Source: JBKPCD01 sp046727175
GTDB taxonomy: Bacteria; Acidobacteriota; Vicinamibacteria; Vicinamibacterales; 2-12-FULL-66-21
DNA length: 64,000 nt
Direction of reading: 5' to 3'
Assembly (NCBI GenBank): GCA_046727175.1
Contig: JBKPCD010000037.1
Coordinates: 103,166 to 167,165 of the forward strand
Below the pieces are notes generated by a model, which worked only from the letters and a program-made list of their open reading frames with translations, ran no database searches and had not been told where the DNA came from. Within the stretch, counting starts at the first letter, position 1. Each line of letters starts with the position of its first letter. Shown here piece after piece: positions 34,401-46,420 of this stretch. Made by a program: the position numbers and the translations under genes.

Positions 34401-35039
34401 GGACTCGATGGTGTCGCCGATGAACTCGAGGCGTATCGGTCGCGCGGCGCCGGCAGGATAGAAGTCGACGACGCCGCCGCGGAGGCAGAACTCGCCGGTT
34501 TCGTCGACCGGGTCCTGACGCGTGTAACCGGCAGCCGCGAGAAGATCCGCAAGATCGACCGGCGAGATGTCCTGTCCTGGCGTAACTGTCAGCGTGGTCA
34601 TCTGCAGACGATTCGGCGGGCTGAGCCTCGGCAAGAGGGCCGTTGCCGACGCCACGACTACGCGCGCCGCGCCGGCCGAAAGTGCATGCAGCGCGCGCGC
34701 GCGTGCCGACGCGATGTCGAAATGAGGCGCCAGGCCACGATACGGATCGACTTCCTGCGACGGAAACGAGAGGACGGACCGTTCGACGTCGGCGTCGGAC
34801 AGCCCTTCGCATGCGGCCAGAAAAAATCGCGCATCGACCGTCATCCGCTCGGCATCTGCGTCGGTCGGCACGACGACGATGGCCAATTGGCGGGACGCGG
34901 TTATGGCTGCGACCATCGCCTTCGCCGGCGCCGTGAGTCCCGAAACTGGCCGATCGATTGCACCAATCCCGAGCCGGCCGGCAGCCGACTTGAGTACCGC
35001 GCGAAGCGTCAGAGAGCTGGATGTGTACGACGAGGCCAT
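31473..35039 (-). CDS. mfd: Transcription-repair coupling factor Mfd
   Basis: 1188 residues. The N-terminal UvrB-like region (about 20-400) is followed by the RNA-polymerase-interaction domain (about 490-560, [16 protein letters not shown]) and then the RecG-type translocase, with Walker A [21 protein letters not shown] and DEEQRFGV (about 620-800) and motif VI region [25 protein letters not shown]. The C-terminal TRCF domain follows. It removes stalled RNA polymerase and recruits UvrA. Within the C-terminal part, about 48 low-complexity residues ([11 protein letters not shown]...[10 protein letters not shown]) interrupt the domain; see the palindrome at 31736. The start at 35039 gives the normal N-terminus. 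Confidence 0.94.
   Translation of the reverse strand: [1188 protein letters not shown]
31736..31764. repeat. Copy of the 20319 palindrome inside mfd
   Basis: CCCCGGCGCGC (31736-31746) and GCGCGCTGGGG (31754-31764) repeat the hairpin at 20319-20347, with identical left arm, one change in the right arm and a different 7-base loop. It is read in frame as part of the mfd insertion. The only two copies I see in the window. Confidence 0.6.
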
Positions 35040-35201
35040 GCGGGAGCCGCAACCCTTAATTGTATCGTTTCGACCCAGAATTGATGAGGTCGATCGGCTC
35101 GCACAACCGCCGCCCGGCAACGGCTGCCACGTTGACGGCGGCTGCAGCGGGGCCTACACTCGGGTCAGGAATCGCAGAGTCGTTGCTGGGGAGGTGTCAC
35201 A

Positions 35202-35381
35202 ATGCCGAAAGTGCTCAAGTGCGCCGATCTCATGCCGGACTGCAAGACGGTCATCGTCGGCAAGGACGCCGATGAAGTGTTCGCCAAGGCCGAAGCTCAC
35301 GCCCGGAAGGAACACAACATGATGATCATCACGCCGAGCGTCAAGTCGCAGATCGAGGCCGCCATCAAGGACACACCTTAG
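35202..35381 (+). CDS. DUF1059 small metal-binding-like protein
   Basis: 59 residues: [18 protein letters not shown], then a helix ([17 protein letters not shown]) and [18 protein letters not shown]. Two Cys (7 and 14) and the His residues fit the DUF1059 'small metal-binding' family; the function is unproven. The start at 35202 has GGGAGG 8 bases upstream. It overlaps the 3' end of the convergent heptose gene by four bases. It is the only plus-strand gene between 29 and 55 kb and too short for most callers. Confidence 0.8.
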   Translation: MPKVLKCADLMPDCKTVIVGKDADEVFAKAEAHARKEHNMMIITPSVKSQIEAAIKDTP

Positions 35382-35869
35382 CGAACGGACTTGATTCGTT
35401 CGAGAAGTCTCGTGGTCGAGAACCCACCGACGACGGGGATTCGGACGACCCGTCCGCCACGCGCCTCGACGGTGTCGCGGCCGACTATCTGATCGGCCGG
35501 CCAGTCGTCGCCCTTAACGAGAACATCCGGCTGAATCGCGCGAATGATTTCAGCCGGCGTGTCCTCGTCGAAGATGACGACGGCATCGACGCACGCGAGC
35601 GCCGCGACGATTTCCGCGCGTTCCTGTTCTGGATTGATCGGACGTCCCGGACCTTTGTTGCGCCGCACCGAAGTGTCGGAGTTCAAGCCGACGAGCAGCG
35701 CGTCGCCGAGTGCGCGTGCGTGCTGCAGATACCGCAAGTGGCCGGGGTGCAGCAGGTCGAACACGCCGTTGGTGAACACGACCCCGCGTCGCTCGCGTCG
35801 AAGCGCGTCGGCGAGCCCCGCCGCTTCCGCACGCGTCATCACGCGAGCGCGTTCTCGGTCGAGCTTCAC
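35378..35869 (-). CDS. rfaE2: D-glycero-beta-D-manno-heptose 1-phosphate adenylyltransferase (RfaE domain II)
   Basis: 163 residues from the GTG at 35869, which overlaps the ABC ATPase stop as GTGA; an ATG at 35839 would give 153. [21 protein letters not shown] carries the nucleotidyltransferase HxGH motif, and [16 protein letters not shown] and [12 protein letters not shown] are family-specific. It attaches AMP to heptose-1-phosphate, a step in ADP-heptose synthesis for the LPS inner core. The kinase domain (RfaE1) is not fused and not adjacent. Its coupling to an ABC exporter fits LPS or polysaccharide assembly. Confidence 0.9.
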   Translation of the reverse strand: MKLDRERARVMTRAEAAGLADALRRERRGVVFTNGVFDLLHPGHLRYLQHARALGDALLVGLNSDTSVRRNKGPGRPINPEQERAEIVAALACVDAVVIFDEDTPAEIIRAIQPDVLVKGDDWPADQIVGRDTVEARGGRVVRIPVVGGFSTTRLLERIKSVR

Positions 35870-37218
35870 GGCCGCGGGCCGTCTGTACGGGCGAACTTCA
35901 GTCCGTCCGAAAACCGCCATTCGTGCCTCGGGCGGTAAATCCCAACGTCCTTCGTGCGCGACTTCACGCGGAACGTGTACAGCAGGCGGTGATAGTCGTA
36001 CGGGTATCCATCCAGCTTGTGCACGGCGACGTCGAGTTTGTAGGTGCCTTCCACGAGATCCAGGCTCTCGATCGTGAAGATCGCCTCCGCGTCGCCGAAG
36101 ATCTGTTCCCCCTGGAGCTCCTCCAGGCTCGTGTTCGTGCCGTAGCAGCAGACGCCTTCTGCGTTGAAGATGCCGATGCCGATGACGAAATCCGAGATGG
36201 TGAGCGGCGCGCGCATCCGGATCCTGATGTCGAGCGGGCCGCCCGCCTGGAAGACATGGCTGCGTTCGCCGTCGCTGGCACTCAGGAGGACATCGGTGAT
36301 CTCGATTTCGCGCGATCCCCACCGGCCCTCGGCTGCCTTGAACATGTCGGCGGGCGCTTTCGCTGTTTCGATCGGATTGTCCGGCAACACTGCGGTTGCG
36401 GGCTCGTCGGGTGAGATCGAGACGGTCGACTCGTGGGCCTTCGCGTCACCTGCGGCGAGTTGTTCCTCTTCGGAGATTTCGACGTCGGTGATGTAGGCGC
36501 CGACGACGCGTCGAGGATCGCCCATGGCTTTGATGCGACCCGAGTCCAGCCAGAGCGCTTCGTCGCAGAGACGCTCGACCAGACCGAGGGAATGCGTCAC
36601 GAGCAGGATTGTCCTGCCACGCCGCTTGAACTCGGCGAACTTGTCGAGACACTTGTGCGTGAACGCCTCGTCACCAACCGCCAAGACCTCGTCGACGAGC
36701 AGCACATCGGGATCGACGTGAATGGCGACGGCAAACCCCAGTCGCATGTACATGCCAGACGAGTACGTCTTGACCGGCGCGTCGATGAACTCGCGGAGCT
36801 CGGCGAAGTCGACGATCTCGTCGAACCGGCGCGCAATCTCCTTCTTCGAGAGGCCGAGCATGATGCCGTTGATGAAGACGTTCTCGCGGCCGGAAATCTC
36901 CGGGTGAAACCCCGCGCCAAGCTCGATCAGCGCCGAGATGCGACCGCGCACGCTCACCGCGCCCGAGGTCGGCTTCGTGATGCCCGCCACGAGCTTGAGG
37001 AGTGAACTCTTGCCGGATCCGTTGCGGCCGATCACGCCGAGCGTGTGTCCCGCAGGCACGGTGAACGAGACGTCCCGAACCGCGGCGAACGTCTCATCGG
37101 GCCTTAGATCGCGGATGAGACTGCGGGAGAGCAGCGCGCTTTTGAGCGTCGTGAGCTGCCGGCGGCGACTGTGCCGGCGATAGACTTTGGACGCGTGTGA
37201 CAGTTCGATGGCGTTCAT
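35866..37218 (-). CDS. Polysaccharide ABC-exporter ATPase with Wzt-type C-terminal domain
   Basis: 450 residues. The ABC domain (about 1-250) shows Walker [10 protein letters not shown]-loop region [16 protein letters not shown], signature YSSGMYMRL, Walker [14 protein letters not shown] and H-loop VTHS. After an acidic linker (about 255-300) comes a beta-sandwich (about 305-440: [32 protein letters not shown]) typical of Wzt domains that recognise the capped end of an O-antigen. It works with the permease next door to move undecaprenyl-linked glycan to the periplasm. Coupled to rfaE2 by a GTGA overlap. Confidence 0.9.
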   Translation of the reverse strand: MNAIELSHASKVYRRHSRRRQLTTLKSALLSRSLIRDLRPDETFAAVRDVSFTVPAGHTLGVIGRNGSGKSSLLKLVAGITKPTSGAVSVRGRISALIELGAGFHPEISGRENVFINGIMLGLSKKEIARRFDEIVDFAELREFIDAPVKTYSSGMYMRLGFAVAIHVDPDVLLVDEVLAVGDEAFTHKCLDKFAEFKRRGRTILLVTHSLGLVERLCDEALWLDSGRIKAMGDPRRVVGAYITDVEISEEEQLAAGDAKAHESTVSISPDEPATAVLPDNPIETAKAPADMFKAAEGRWGSREIEITDVLLSASDGERSHVFQAGGPLDIRIRMRAPLTISDFVIGIGIFNAEGVCCYGTNTSLEELQGEQIFGDAEAIFTIESLDLVEGTYKLDVAVHKLDGYPYDYHRLLYTFRVKSRTKDVGIYRPRHEWRFSDGLKFARTDGPRP

Positions 37219-37230
37219 GGTGTGGAGTTC

Positions 37231-37328
37231 GCGGAGCAGGGGGAGGACGCGGACAAAGCTCGATCAATTCTCCGTGAACTTCGCGGCTCCGCGGTAAAAG
37301 CTTGTTCCGTGGCCTCCGCCTCCTCCGC
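37231..37328. repeat. Tandem-word hairpin between the ABC permease and ATPase genes
   Basis: Left arm 37231-37260 (GCGGAGCAGGGGGAGGACGC, then GGACAAAGCT) pairs with right arm 37299-37328 (AGCTTGTTCCGTGG, CCTCCGCCTCCTCCGC) with four changes. The inner loop 37268-37295 is itself a CTCCGCGG-type array. It separates two genes of one exporter and may tune the relative amount of ATPase. Confidence 0.75.
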
Positions 37329-37337
37329 TATGGTCGA

Positions 37338-38129
37338 TCAGACCTCTTCCGCGAAAGTATCGCGCAACCGGTCGAACACAAAATACCCGATGAGGAACCA
37401 CACGATCGAGCCGCCTCCAAGCGCCAGCAGCCACTTCCAGTGGCCGAAGGGCCCCTTGAAGAAGAGCACCTCCTGGTAGGACACCGCGAGGTGCGTGAAC
37501 GGGTTGATGTTCAGGAACCGCTTCGCCTCGGGCGGCGCTTTGAACCACGGATAGATAATCGGCGTGGCAAAGAACCAGAGCGTCAGGACGTTCGTGAGAA
37601 TGTCCTTGATGTCGCGGAAGTGCACGGTCAGCGCCGACAGAAGCAGCGCGAACCCCAACGTCAGCACCAACTGCACAAAGACGATGATCGGGAACCACAG
37701 GACCTCGGGAAATGAAACTGGTTCACCGTAGTACACGAGAAACACCGCCAGGATCGGGAGACCGAACAGGAAGTGGACCATGTTCGCGAGCACGGTCACG
37801 ATTGGCAGGATCTCGGCCGGGAACAGCACCTTCTTGATCAGGTTTCCGCCGGCAATCAGCACGCCTGCCGATTCGTTGAGCGACGACGCGAACCACGTCC
37901 ACGGAAGAATGCCGCAGAACATGAAGAGTGCGTACGGATCGAGACCTTCGACGCGCTGCGGAAGCACGTACTTGAAGACGAAGGTGTAGATCAGCAGGAA
38001 GAGGAGGGGATTGACGAAGGACCAGAAGAACCCCAGGACAGACCCGCGGTACCGCGCTTTCAGCTCGCGCGCGACCAGGCTTTGAATCAGGCCGCGGTAG
38101 CGCAGGAGCCGCGCCAGGCTATGGAACAT
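37338..38129 (-). CDS. Polysaccharide ABC-exporter permease (ABC-2 type)
   Basis: 263 residues with six membrane spans. RYRGLIQSLVARELKARYRGSVLGFFWSFVNPLLFLLIYTFVF is the family N-terminus (KpsM/Wzm/TagG). It forms the membrane channel for lipid-linked glycan with the ATPase at 35866. The start at 38129 overlaps the PP2C gene end by 11 bases; an earlier in-frame start would add residues unlike the family. A hairpin element follows before the ATPase gene. Confidence 0.88.
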   Translation of the reverse strand: MFHSLARLLRYRGLIQSLVARELKARYRGSVLGFFWSFVNPLLFLLIYTFVFKYVLPQRVEGLDPYALFMFCGILPWTWFASSLNESAGVLIAGGNLIKKVLFPAEILPIVTVLANMVHFLFGLPILAVFLVYYGEPVSFPEVLWFPIIVFVQLVLTLGFALLLSALTVHFRDIKDILTNVLTLWFFATPIIYPWFKAPPEAKRFLNINPFTHLAVSYQEVLFFKGPFGHWKWLLALGGGSIVWFLIGYFVFDRLRDTFAEEV

Positions 38130-38901
38130 CGACTTGCAGCACGACCGCGGTGATGTTGTCCGGACCACCGCTCTCGTTGGCTGCATCGATCAGCCGCCGG
38201 CACACCTCTTCCAGACCAAGTCGGCTGTCACCGAGAATGGCCGCGATCTGCGCGTCGCTCACGACCGAGAAGAGTCCGTCGGAGCAGAGGAGGAATCGTT
38301 CGCCGGGCTTGGGACGCAGCTCCGTGACGTCGACTTCGGGGTCCTCGCCGCCGGAGAGCGCGCGCGTCACGACGTTCCGCCACGGATGCTGTCGCGCCGC
38401 GCTCGGGCTCATCGTCCCCGCGCGGACCTGTTCCTCGACCCACGAATGATCGTGTGTGATCTGATCGAGCGTGCCGTCGCGTAACACGTACACGCGGCTG
38501 TCGCCGACGTGCGCGACGCAGGCGCTGTTGTTCCCGGCCAGAAACGCGGAGGCGGTAGTCGCCATGCCGCGGAGGTCCTGGGAGTCCGCAATCGCTGCGG
38601 CGATTCGGCGATTGGCCAGTCGGAACGCAGCCTTGAGACGATTGGCTTCCAGGCTCAAGGAGGGATCGAACGGAAACGGCCACGTGCGATTCTTGTCGGC
38701 CCCGGCGGTCTCTTCGATGAATGCCTCGATCGCTTCGACGGCCTGGCGCGACGCGACCTCGCCGGCGACATGGCCGCCCATGCCATCCGCGACGATGTAG
38801 AGGCCGATGTCGGCGCGTGTGCAGTAACAGTCCTCGTTGCTCGACCGGCGCAGTCCGGGGTCGGACAGGACAGCCCAGGTGAACGGCAGCTTCGGGCTCA
38901 T
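38119..38901 (-). CDS. PP2C-family serine/threonine phosphatase (PrpC/Stp type)
   Basis: 260 residues. RRSSNEDC and YIVADGMGGHVAGEVAS (about 20-52) give the metal-binding Asp residues; VAHVGDSRVYVLRDGTLDQITHDHSW and LLCSDGLFSVV follow; GGPDNITAVVLQ is the final metal motif. It dephosphorylates Ser/Thr-phosphoproteins, usually opposing a PknB-like kinase, which is not in the window. It lies between atpC and the exporter genes on the same strand (10 bases after atpC, overlapping the permease), so it may be co-transcribed with the ATP synthase. Confidence 0.9.
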   Translation of the reverse strand: MSPKLPFTWAVLSDPGLRRSSNEDCYCTRADIGLYIVADGMGGHVAGEVASRQAVEAIEAFIEETAGADKNRTWPFPFDPSLSLEANRLKAAFRLANRRIAAAIADSQDLRGMATTASAFLAGNNSACVAHVGDSRVYVLRDGTLDQITHDHSWVEEQVRAGTMSPSAARQHPWRNVVTRALSGGEDPEVDVTELRPKPGERFLLCSDGLFSVVSDAQIAAILGDSRLGLEEVCRRLIDAANESGGPDNITAVVLQVDVP

Positions 38902-38911
38902 ACTGGCTCGG

Positions 38912-39370
38912 TCAGCCTTGTGTTCGCATGCGTTTCAGCGCGCCGACCCGTGGGCTCACGCCGGTGCGCGACGAGACCTGCAGTCGCGTGATCGACTTCG
39001 CCAGCGCGGCGCGCGCTCGCTCGTAATCGACGGCCGATCTCGGTTGGGCGAGGCGCTCCTCCGCGCGCTTGCGCGCCGCCTCTGCGCGTTCCACATCGAT
39101 CTCCTCTGCACGCTCTGCCAGCCGCGCGAGGATCGTAACCCGATCCGGGAGCACTTCGGCGAACCCGTACGCGATCGACAGATAGGTCTTCTCCTGCCCC
39201 TTGCGATACCACAGCTCGCCGACTGCCATGGCGGCCAGCAGCGGGGTATGCCCCGGCAGCACGCCAAAATAGCCCTCCGCCCCGGGAATCTCGACCTCGT
39301 CGACCTGCTCCTGCACGAGCAGCCGGTCGGGGGTCACGATTTGAAGTTCAAGATGGGAGGGAAGGGCCAT
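38912..39370 (-). CDS. atpC: F1Fo ATP synthase epsilon subunit
   Basis: 152 residues. The N-terminal beta-sandwich (about 1-88: LELQIVTPDRLLVQEQVDEVEIPGAEGYFGVLPGHTPLLAAM) is followed by a helical C-terminal part with AEEIDVERAEAARKRAEERL. It sits on the rotor stalk and regulates ATP hydrolysis. A tail after about residue 135 (VSPRVGALKRMRTQG) is longer than in most homologues. It is separated from atpD by an unusual 147-base gap with a heptamer hairpin. Confidence 0.92.
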   Translation of the reverse strand: MALPSHLELQIVTPDRLLVQEQVDEVEIPGAEGYFGVLPGHTPLLAAMAVGELWYRKGQEKTYLSIAYGFAEVLPDRVTILARLAERAEEIDVERAEAARKRAEERLAQPRSAVDYERARAALAKSITRLQVSSRTGVSPRVGALKRMRTQG

Positions 39371-39380
39371 TTATCAGCAT

Positions 39381-39517
39381 CCTGTCGTGCCTGGTGCCTC
39401 GTGCCTGGTGCCTCGTTCGAGGTGGCGGCCTCTCTTCGCTCTGCCGCAGCATTTAATCAAAATGCTGCCCGCATCGACGAGACCGCGCCACCTTGCACGA
39501 GGCACGAGGCACGGCAG
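39381..39517. repeat. Tandem-heptamer hairpin inside the atp operon (CGTGCCT/GGTGCCT)
   Basis: 39386-39413 is four perfect alternating heptamers: CGTGCCT, GGTGCCT, CGTGCCT, GGTGCCT, then CGTTCGA and AGGTGGCG. Right arm 39484-39517 (CGCGCCACCTTGCACGAGGC, ACGAGGCACGGCAG) is the reverse complement. Inside the loop is a second perfect hairpin, GCAGCATTT-AATCA-AAATGCTGC (39446-39468). It begins right after the atpD stop and ends 10 bases before the atpC ATG, so ATP-synthase mRNA must pass through it. Confidence 0.85.
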
Positions 39518-41855
<2,338 letters not shown>

Positions 41856-41868
41856 GTACTGACGCGTC

Positions 41869-43398
<1,530 letters not shown>

Positions 43399-43483
43399 GT
43401 CGTTCTTCGCTGACGCGGAGCCAACCACCTTGGCCACGGCTACGGTGGTCCGTCGTAGCTTCAGCCAAGGCGGAAGCTCCGCG

Positions 43484-44035
43484 CTACTGCGCGGCTTCGA
43501 TGAGTGACTGCTTCAGTTTCTCCAGTTGTCTGCTGACGCTGCCGTCATACACCGTGCTCCCGATGCGCGCCACCGCCCCGCCGATGATCGACGAATCCAC
43601 GCGCGCGCTCAGCTGCACGTCGCGCCCGGTCGCGCGCCCGAGGCTTTCGCGCAGCGCCGCGAGGCGATCCGGCGGCAACTCCATTGCGGTGACGACATCG
43701 GCTCGCACCACTCGCCGGTGATCCATCAGCCGCGTCTCGAATGCCGCAGCGATCTCGGGGACCAGCACGAGACGATCGCGATCCGCCAGCAACCGCAGCA
43801 GCTTTTCGATCATGGCCGACAACGACATGCGCGTCAGGAGCTGATCGACGAGGCTGCGCTTCTTTGACACCGGGATGGCCGGATGCGAAAGCGTTCGCAT
43901 CAAATCCTCATGCGTCGTCAGCAGATTCGAAAAGCTGGCGAGGTCCTGCTGAAGAGGCGCGGGGTCCGCGTGCTCGCGCTGGGCGACGTCGAACAGCGCC
44001 CGCGCGTATCGCGTCGCGGCGGCTCGACTCGTCAT
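43484..44035 (-). CDS. atpH: F1Fo ATP synthase delta subunit
   Basis: 183 residues. The N-terminal six-helix domain starts [17 protein letters not shown]; the C-terminal beta domain shows [51 protein letters not shown]. It joins the stator b subunits to the top of F1. Its ATG overlaps the b-subunit stop (ATGA, 44032-44035), giving translational coupling. Confidence 0.93.
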   Translation of the reverse strand: MTSRAAATRYARALFDVAQREHADPAPLQQDLASFSNLLTTHEDLMRTLSHPAIPVSKKRSLVDQLLTRMSLSAMIEKLLRLLADRDRLVLVPEIAAAFETRLMDHRRVVRADVVTAMELPPDRLAALRESLGRATGRDVQLSARVDSSIIGGAVARIGSTVYDGSVSRQLEKLKQSLIEAAQ

Positions 44036-44715
44036 GGCGCCTCCCCCAACTGGCTCGCGTAGCGATCCACCAACCGCAACTGGTCGGCCGGAGTGATCGA
44101 GCGGACGATGCGCGTCTGGGCCACGTTGACCGCGAGTTGCGCGGCGTGCTCCATGAGTTCGCGGCGCGCAATGCGGAACCGCATCTCGATTTCGCGCCGC
44201 GTCTGCAGGAGAAGCCGCTCGCGCTCGGCGGCGGCCGCTGCTCGGATGCGCGCGCGCTCGGCACGCAAATCCTCCGCGCCCTGTTTCTTCAGCGCCTCGA
44301 GCTCTCCGGGAAGTGACTCGAGCTGACGTCGAATGTCTTCGAGTTGCGCCATCGCCGTGGCGCGCAGTTGCTGGGCCGACACGAGATCCTGCCGAATCTC
44401 CGTGCTGCGGTTCGCAAGATAGGCTGCAATCGGCGACCTCAGAAAGTACGCGAGCCCGCCAGCCAGAAGCGCGAAGTTGAAGATCTTCGCGACGGCAGAG
44501 AGGACGCCGCCGCCATGCTCGGCTTCCTTCGCCTCGGCGTTGCTCGCCTGACCGTGCGCGGCCGGCTCCTGCAGGTGCACGGTACGCGACAGCGTCATGG
44601 CTCCCACCACGATGCCCGCCAGCAGCACGTACATCCGCGCGGACGTTCGCGTCCGCTGGAGGAGAGCGCGGCGCGATGAGGCGGGCGCGGCGGGTCTGAA
44701 ACGGTCGAGTCGCAT
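44032..44715 (-). CDS. atpF: ATP synthase b subunit with N-terminal extension
   Basis: 227 residues. A basic N-terminus leads to a hydrophobic stretch (residues about 28-43, MYVLLAGIVVGAMTLS) that looks like a signal peptide. A His/Ala-rich linker follows, then the true membrane span (about 72-92, IFNFALLAGGLAYFL), and then a long charged helix to the end. It forms half of the stator stalk with b'. Signal-like extensions on b occur in some phyla. The start could also be 44634. Four bases overlap atpH. Confidence 0.85.
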   Translation of the reverse strand: MRLDRFRPAAPASSRRALLQRTRTSARMYVLLAGIVVGAMTLSRTVHLQEPAAHGQASNAEAKEAEHGGGVLSAVAKIFNFALLAGGLAYFLRSPIAAYLANRSTEIRQDLVSAQQLRATAMAQLEDIRRQLESLPGELEALKKQGAEDLRAERARIRAAAAAERERLLLQTRREIEMRFRIARRELMEHAAQLAVNVAQTRIVRSITPADQLRLVDRYASQLGEAP

Positions 44716-44749
44716 GGGCGTCTGGAAGGTTCGTCAGAGAATCCGCGGA

Positions 44750-45175
44750 TCAGGACGCCTTTCGTCCGAGGATCCGATCGGCCGCGGCGGCGCCGAGCGC
44801 CTCGGCGTCCGCTGCCAGCCGGCGCCGGACCTCGGTGGCATCTGCTTGAAGTTTCGCGCTGGCGGCGGCAATTTCGGCTTCCGCTTCCGCTCGCGTCTGC
44901 GCGACGATCTGCGCTCGCTCCTCGAGCGCCACGCGGCGCATCTCGTCCATCTGCCGATAGACTTCTGCGCGCGCGGCGCTCGTCTGCTGCTCGAACTCGG
45001 CGGTCGCCGCTCTCGCCTCGGCCGCGGAGCGCTCGGCCAGCTCACGCGCCGATCGAATCGCGTCTTCGCGTTGCGCGATCACGCGCAGAATCGGCTTGAA
45101 CAGCAGGCGATCGAGCACCACCGTCAGCAACAGCACGAAGAAAATGACAAAGAAGACCGACAGATCCGGGAGCAC
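44750..45175 (-). CDS. ATP synthase b' subunit
   Basis: 141 residues: one N-terminal membrane span (MLPDLSVFFVIFFVLLLTVVLDRLLFKPILRVI), then a long Ala/Glu/Arg helix. It is the second stator b-type chain; a b/b' pair instead of a b homodimer is typical of several non-proteobacterial phyla. It is the first gene of the visible atp run, and no atpB (a) or atpE (c) gene precedes it, so these must be elsewhere. Confidence 0.88.
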   Translation of the reverse strand: MLPDLSVFFVIFFVLLLTVVLDRLLFKPILRVIAQREDAIRSARELAERSAAEARAATAEFEQQTSAARAEVYRQMDEMRRVALEERAQIVAQTRAEAEAEIAAASAKLQADATEVRRRLAADAEALGAAAADRILGRKAS

Positions 45176-45275
45176 GCAGCCTCCGACGATGAGAGGCGAT
45201 CAGGGCACGGCAAGCGCGACCGCACAAAACGTCAATTTATACCATTCGAGGTGCGGACGTGCCAAGCGCAGTGGC

Positions 45276-45378
45276 CGGCTCTTGGCTCAGGGCTCTCGGC
45301 TTTAGGCGCGTAAAGTTTCCGCGAACGTGGCTCAAAGTGTCATGGTCGCCCAGAGGCCAAAGCCTTTAGCCAGGAACC
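45276..45378. repeat. Tandem-heptamer hairpin between selD and atp genes
   Basis: Left arm is five heptamers: CGGCTCT, TGGCTCA, GGGCTCT, CGGCTTT, AGGCGCG (45276-45310). Right arm 45348-45378 (CGCCCAGAGGCCAAAGCC, TTTAGCCAGGAACC) is the complement. Same word group as 9869, 17175 and 28104. It ends 8 bases from the selD stop and probably separates selD from the ATP synthase transcript. Confidence 0.8.
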
Positions 45379-45385
45379 GATCTCT

Positions 45386-46420
45386 TCACCGCAAGAGCAC
45401 GCGAGCCCCTGCGTCGCCGATCACGCGTCCGACGCGGGCAACAAATACCCCCGCGTCCTTCAAGACGACCTCGGCGAGGTCGGCGCTGTTCGGTGCAATC
45501 GCCGCCAGAAGCCCCCCGGACGTCTGCGGATCGTGAAGCAGCTGGATCAGATCGTCGTCCAGCTCGCGATCGATTCTGATCATTGCGCCGAAGTGTTTCG
45601 CGTTCGTGCGGCCGCCGCCCGGAACGTTTCCCGGGAGCAATTCGCGAGCGCCGGGCAGCAACGGCACCGACGCCGTCTCGATCTCGAGCGTGCAACCGCT
45701 GGCCGCAGCCATTTCCGACGCGTGCCCGGCGAGGCCGAAGCCGGTGATATCGGTGCACGCGTGCACGTGCTCCGACGCGTTCTCGCGCAAAGTCTCCGCC
45801 GCCAACCGATTCAACGTCACCATCGACTGCACCGCCGCGTCGACGGCTTCCTTTGGTGCTCGCGCGAACTTCAGGGCAGTGCTGATGATGCCGGTGCCGA
45901 GAGGTTTCGTGAGCAGAAGCAGGTCATCGGGGCGCGCACCGGCGTTCGACCAGATTGAGTCTGGATCGACCTCTCCCGTGACGGCGTATCCAAACTTGAT
46001 CTCGGTGTCCCGGACGGTATGACCACCGAGCAACGCGGCGCCGGCTTCCGTCAACTTCTGCAACCCGCCGGCAAAGATGGCCTTCACCACCGATGGATCG
46101 AGGTCGGTGGGAAACGCCGCGATCGCGAGTGCCGTCAGCGGACGTCCTCCCATCGCGTAGACGTCGCTGAGCGCGTTGGCAGCGGCAATCTGGCCGTACG
46201 TGAACGGGTCATCGACAATCGGCGTGAAGAAATCGACCGTCTGGACGAGCGCGCGGCCCGCGTCAATGCGGTACACACCGGCATCATCCGCAGTCCGATA
46301 GTCGATCAGGACGCGTTGGTCGGCACTCACGGGCAAATCGCCCAGGACCTGAGCGAGCTCACCGGCAGCGAGCTTGCTCGCTCAACCGGCGCAATGCGAG
46401 TAATCGGTCAGCTTCTTCAT
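45386..46420 (-). CDS. selD: Selenide, water dikinase SelD, itself a selenoprotein (in-frame TGA)
   Basis: 344 residues including selenocysteine at codon 13 (TGA, 46382-46384). Read through, the N-terminus is MKKLTDYSHCAG-Sec-ASKL, matching the CAG(C/U)A(A/S)K active site of SelD. The remainder shows DDAGVYRI, VDFFTPIVDDPFTYGQIAAANALSDVYAMGG, GGHTVRD, TDITGFGLAGHA and DPQTSGGLLA, all SelD motifs. SelD makes selenophosphate from selenide and ATP for Sec-tRNA synthesis. The ATG at 46420 overlaps the parB stop (ATGA). A caller that stops at TGA would start at 46336 and lose the catalytic residue. Confidence 0.93.
46350..46384 (-). promoter_or_regulatory. SECIS-like hairpin at the selD UGA
   Basis: On the minus strand the RNA begins with the UGA codon: UGAGCGAG (46384-46377) pairs perfectly with CUCGCUCA (46357-46350). 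Inside, CUCG pairs with UGAG around the loop CUGCCGG, with CAAG as an asymmetric bulge. A stem-loop starting at the recoded UGA is how bacterial SECIS elements recruit SelB. Confidence 0.8.
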
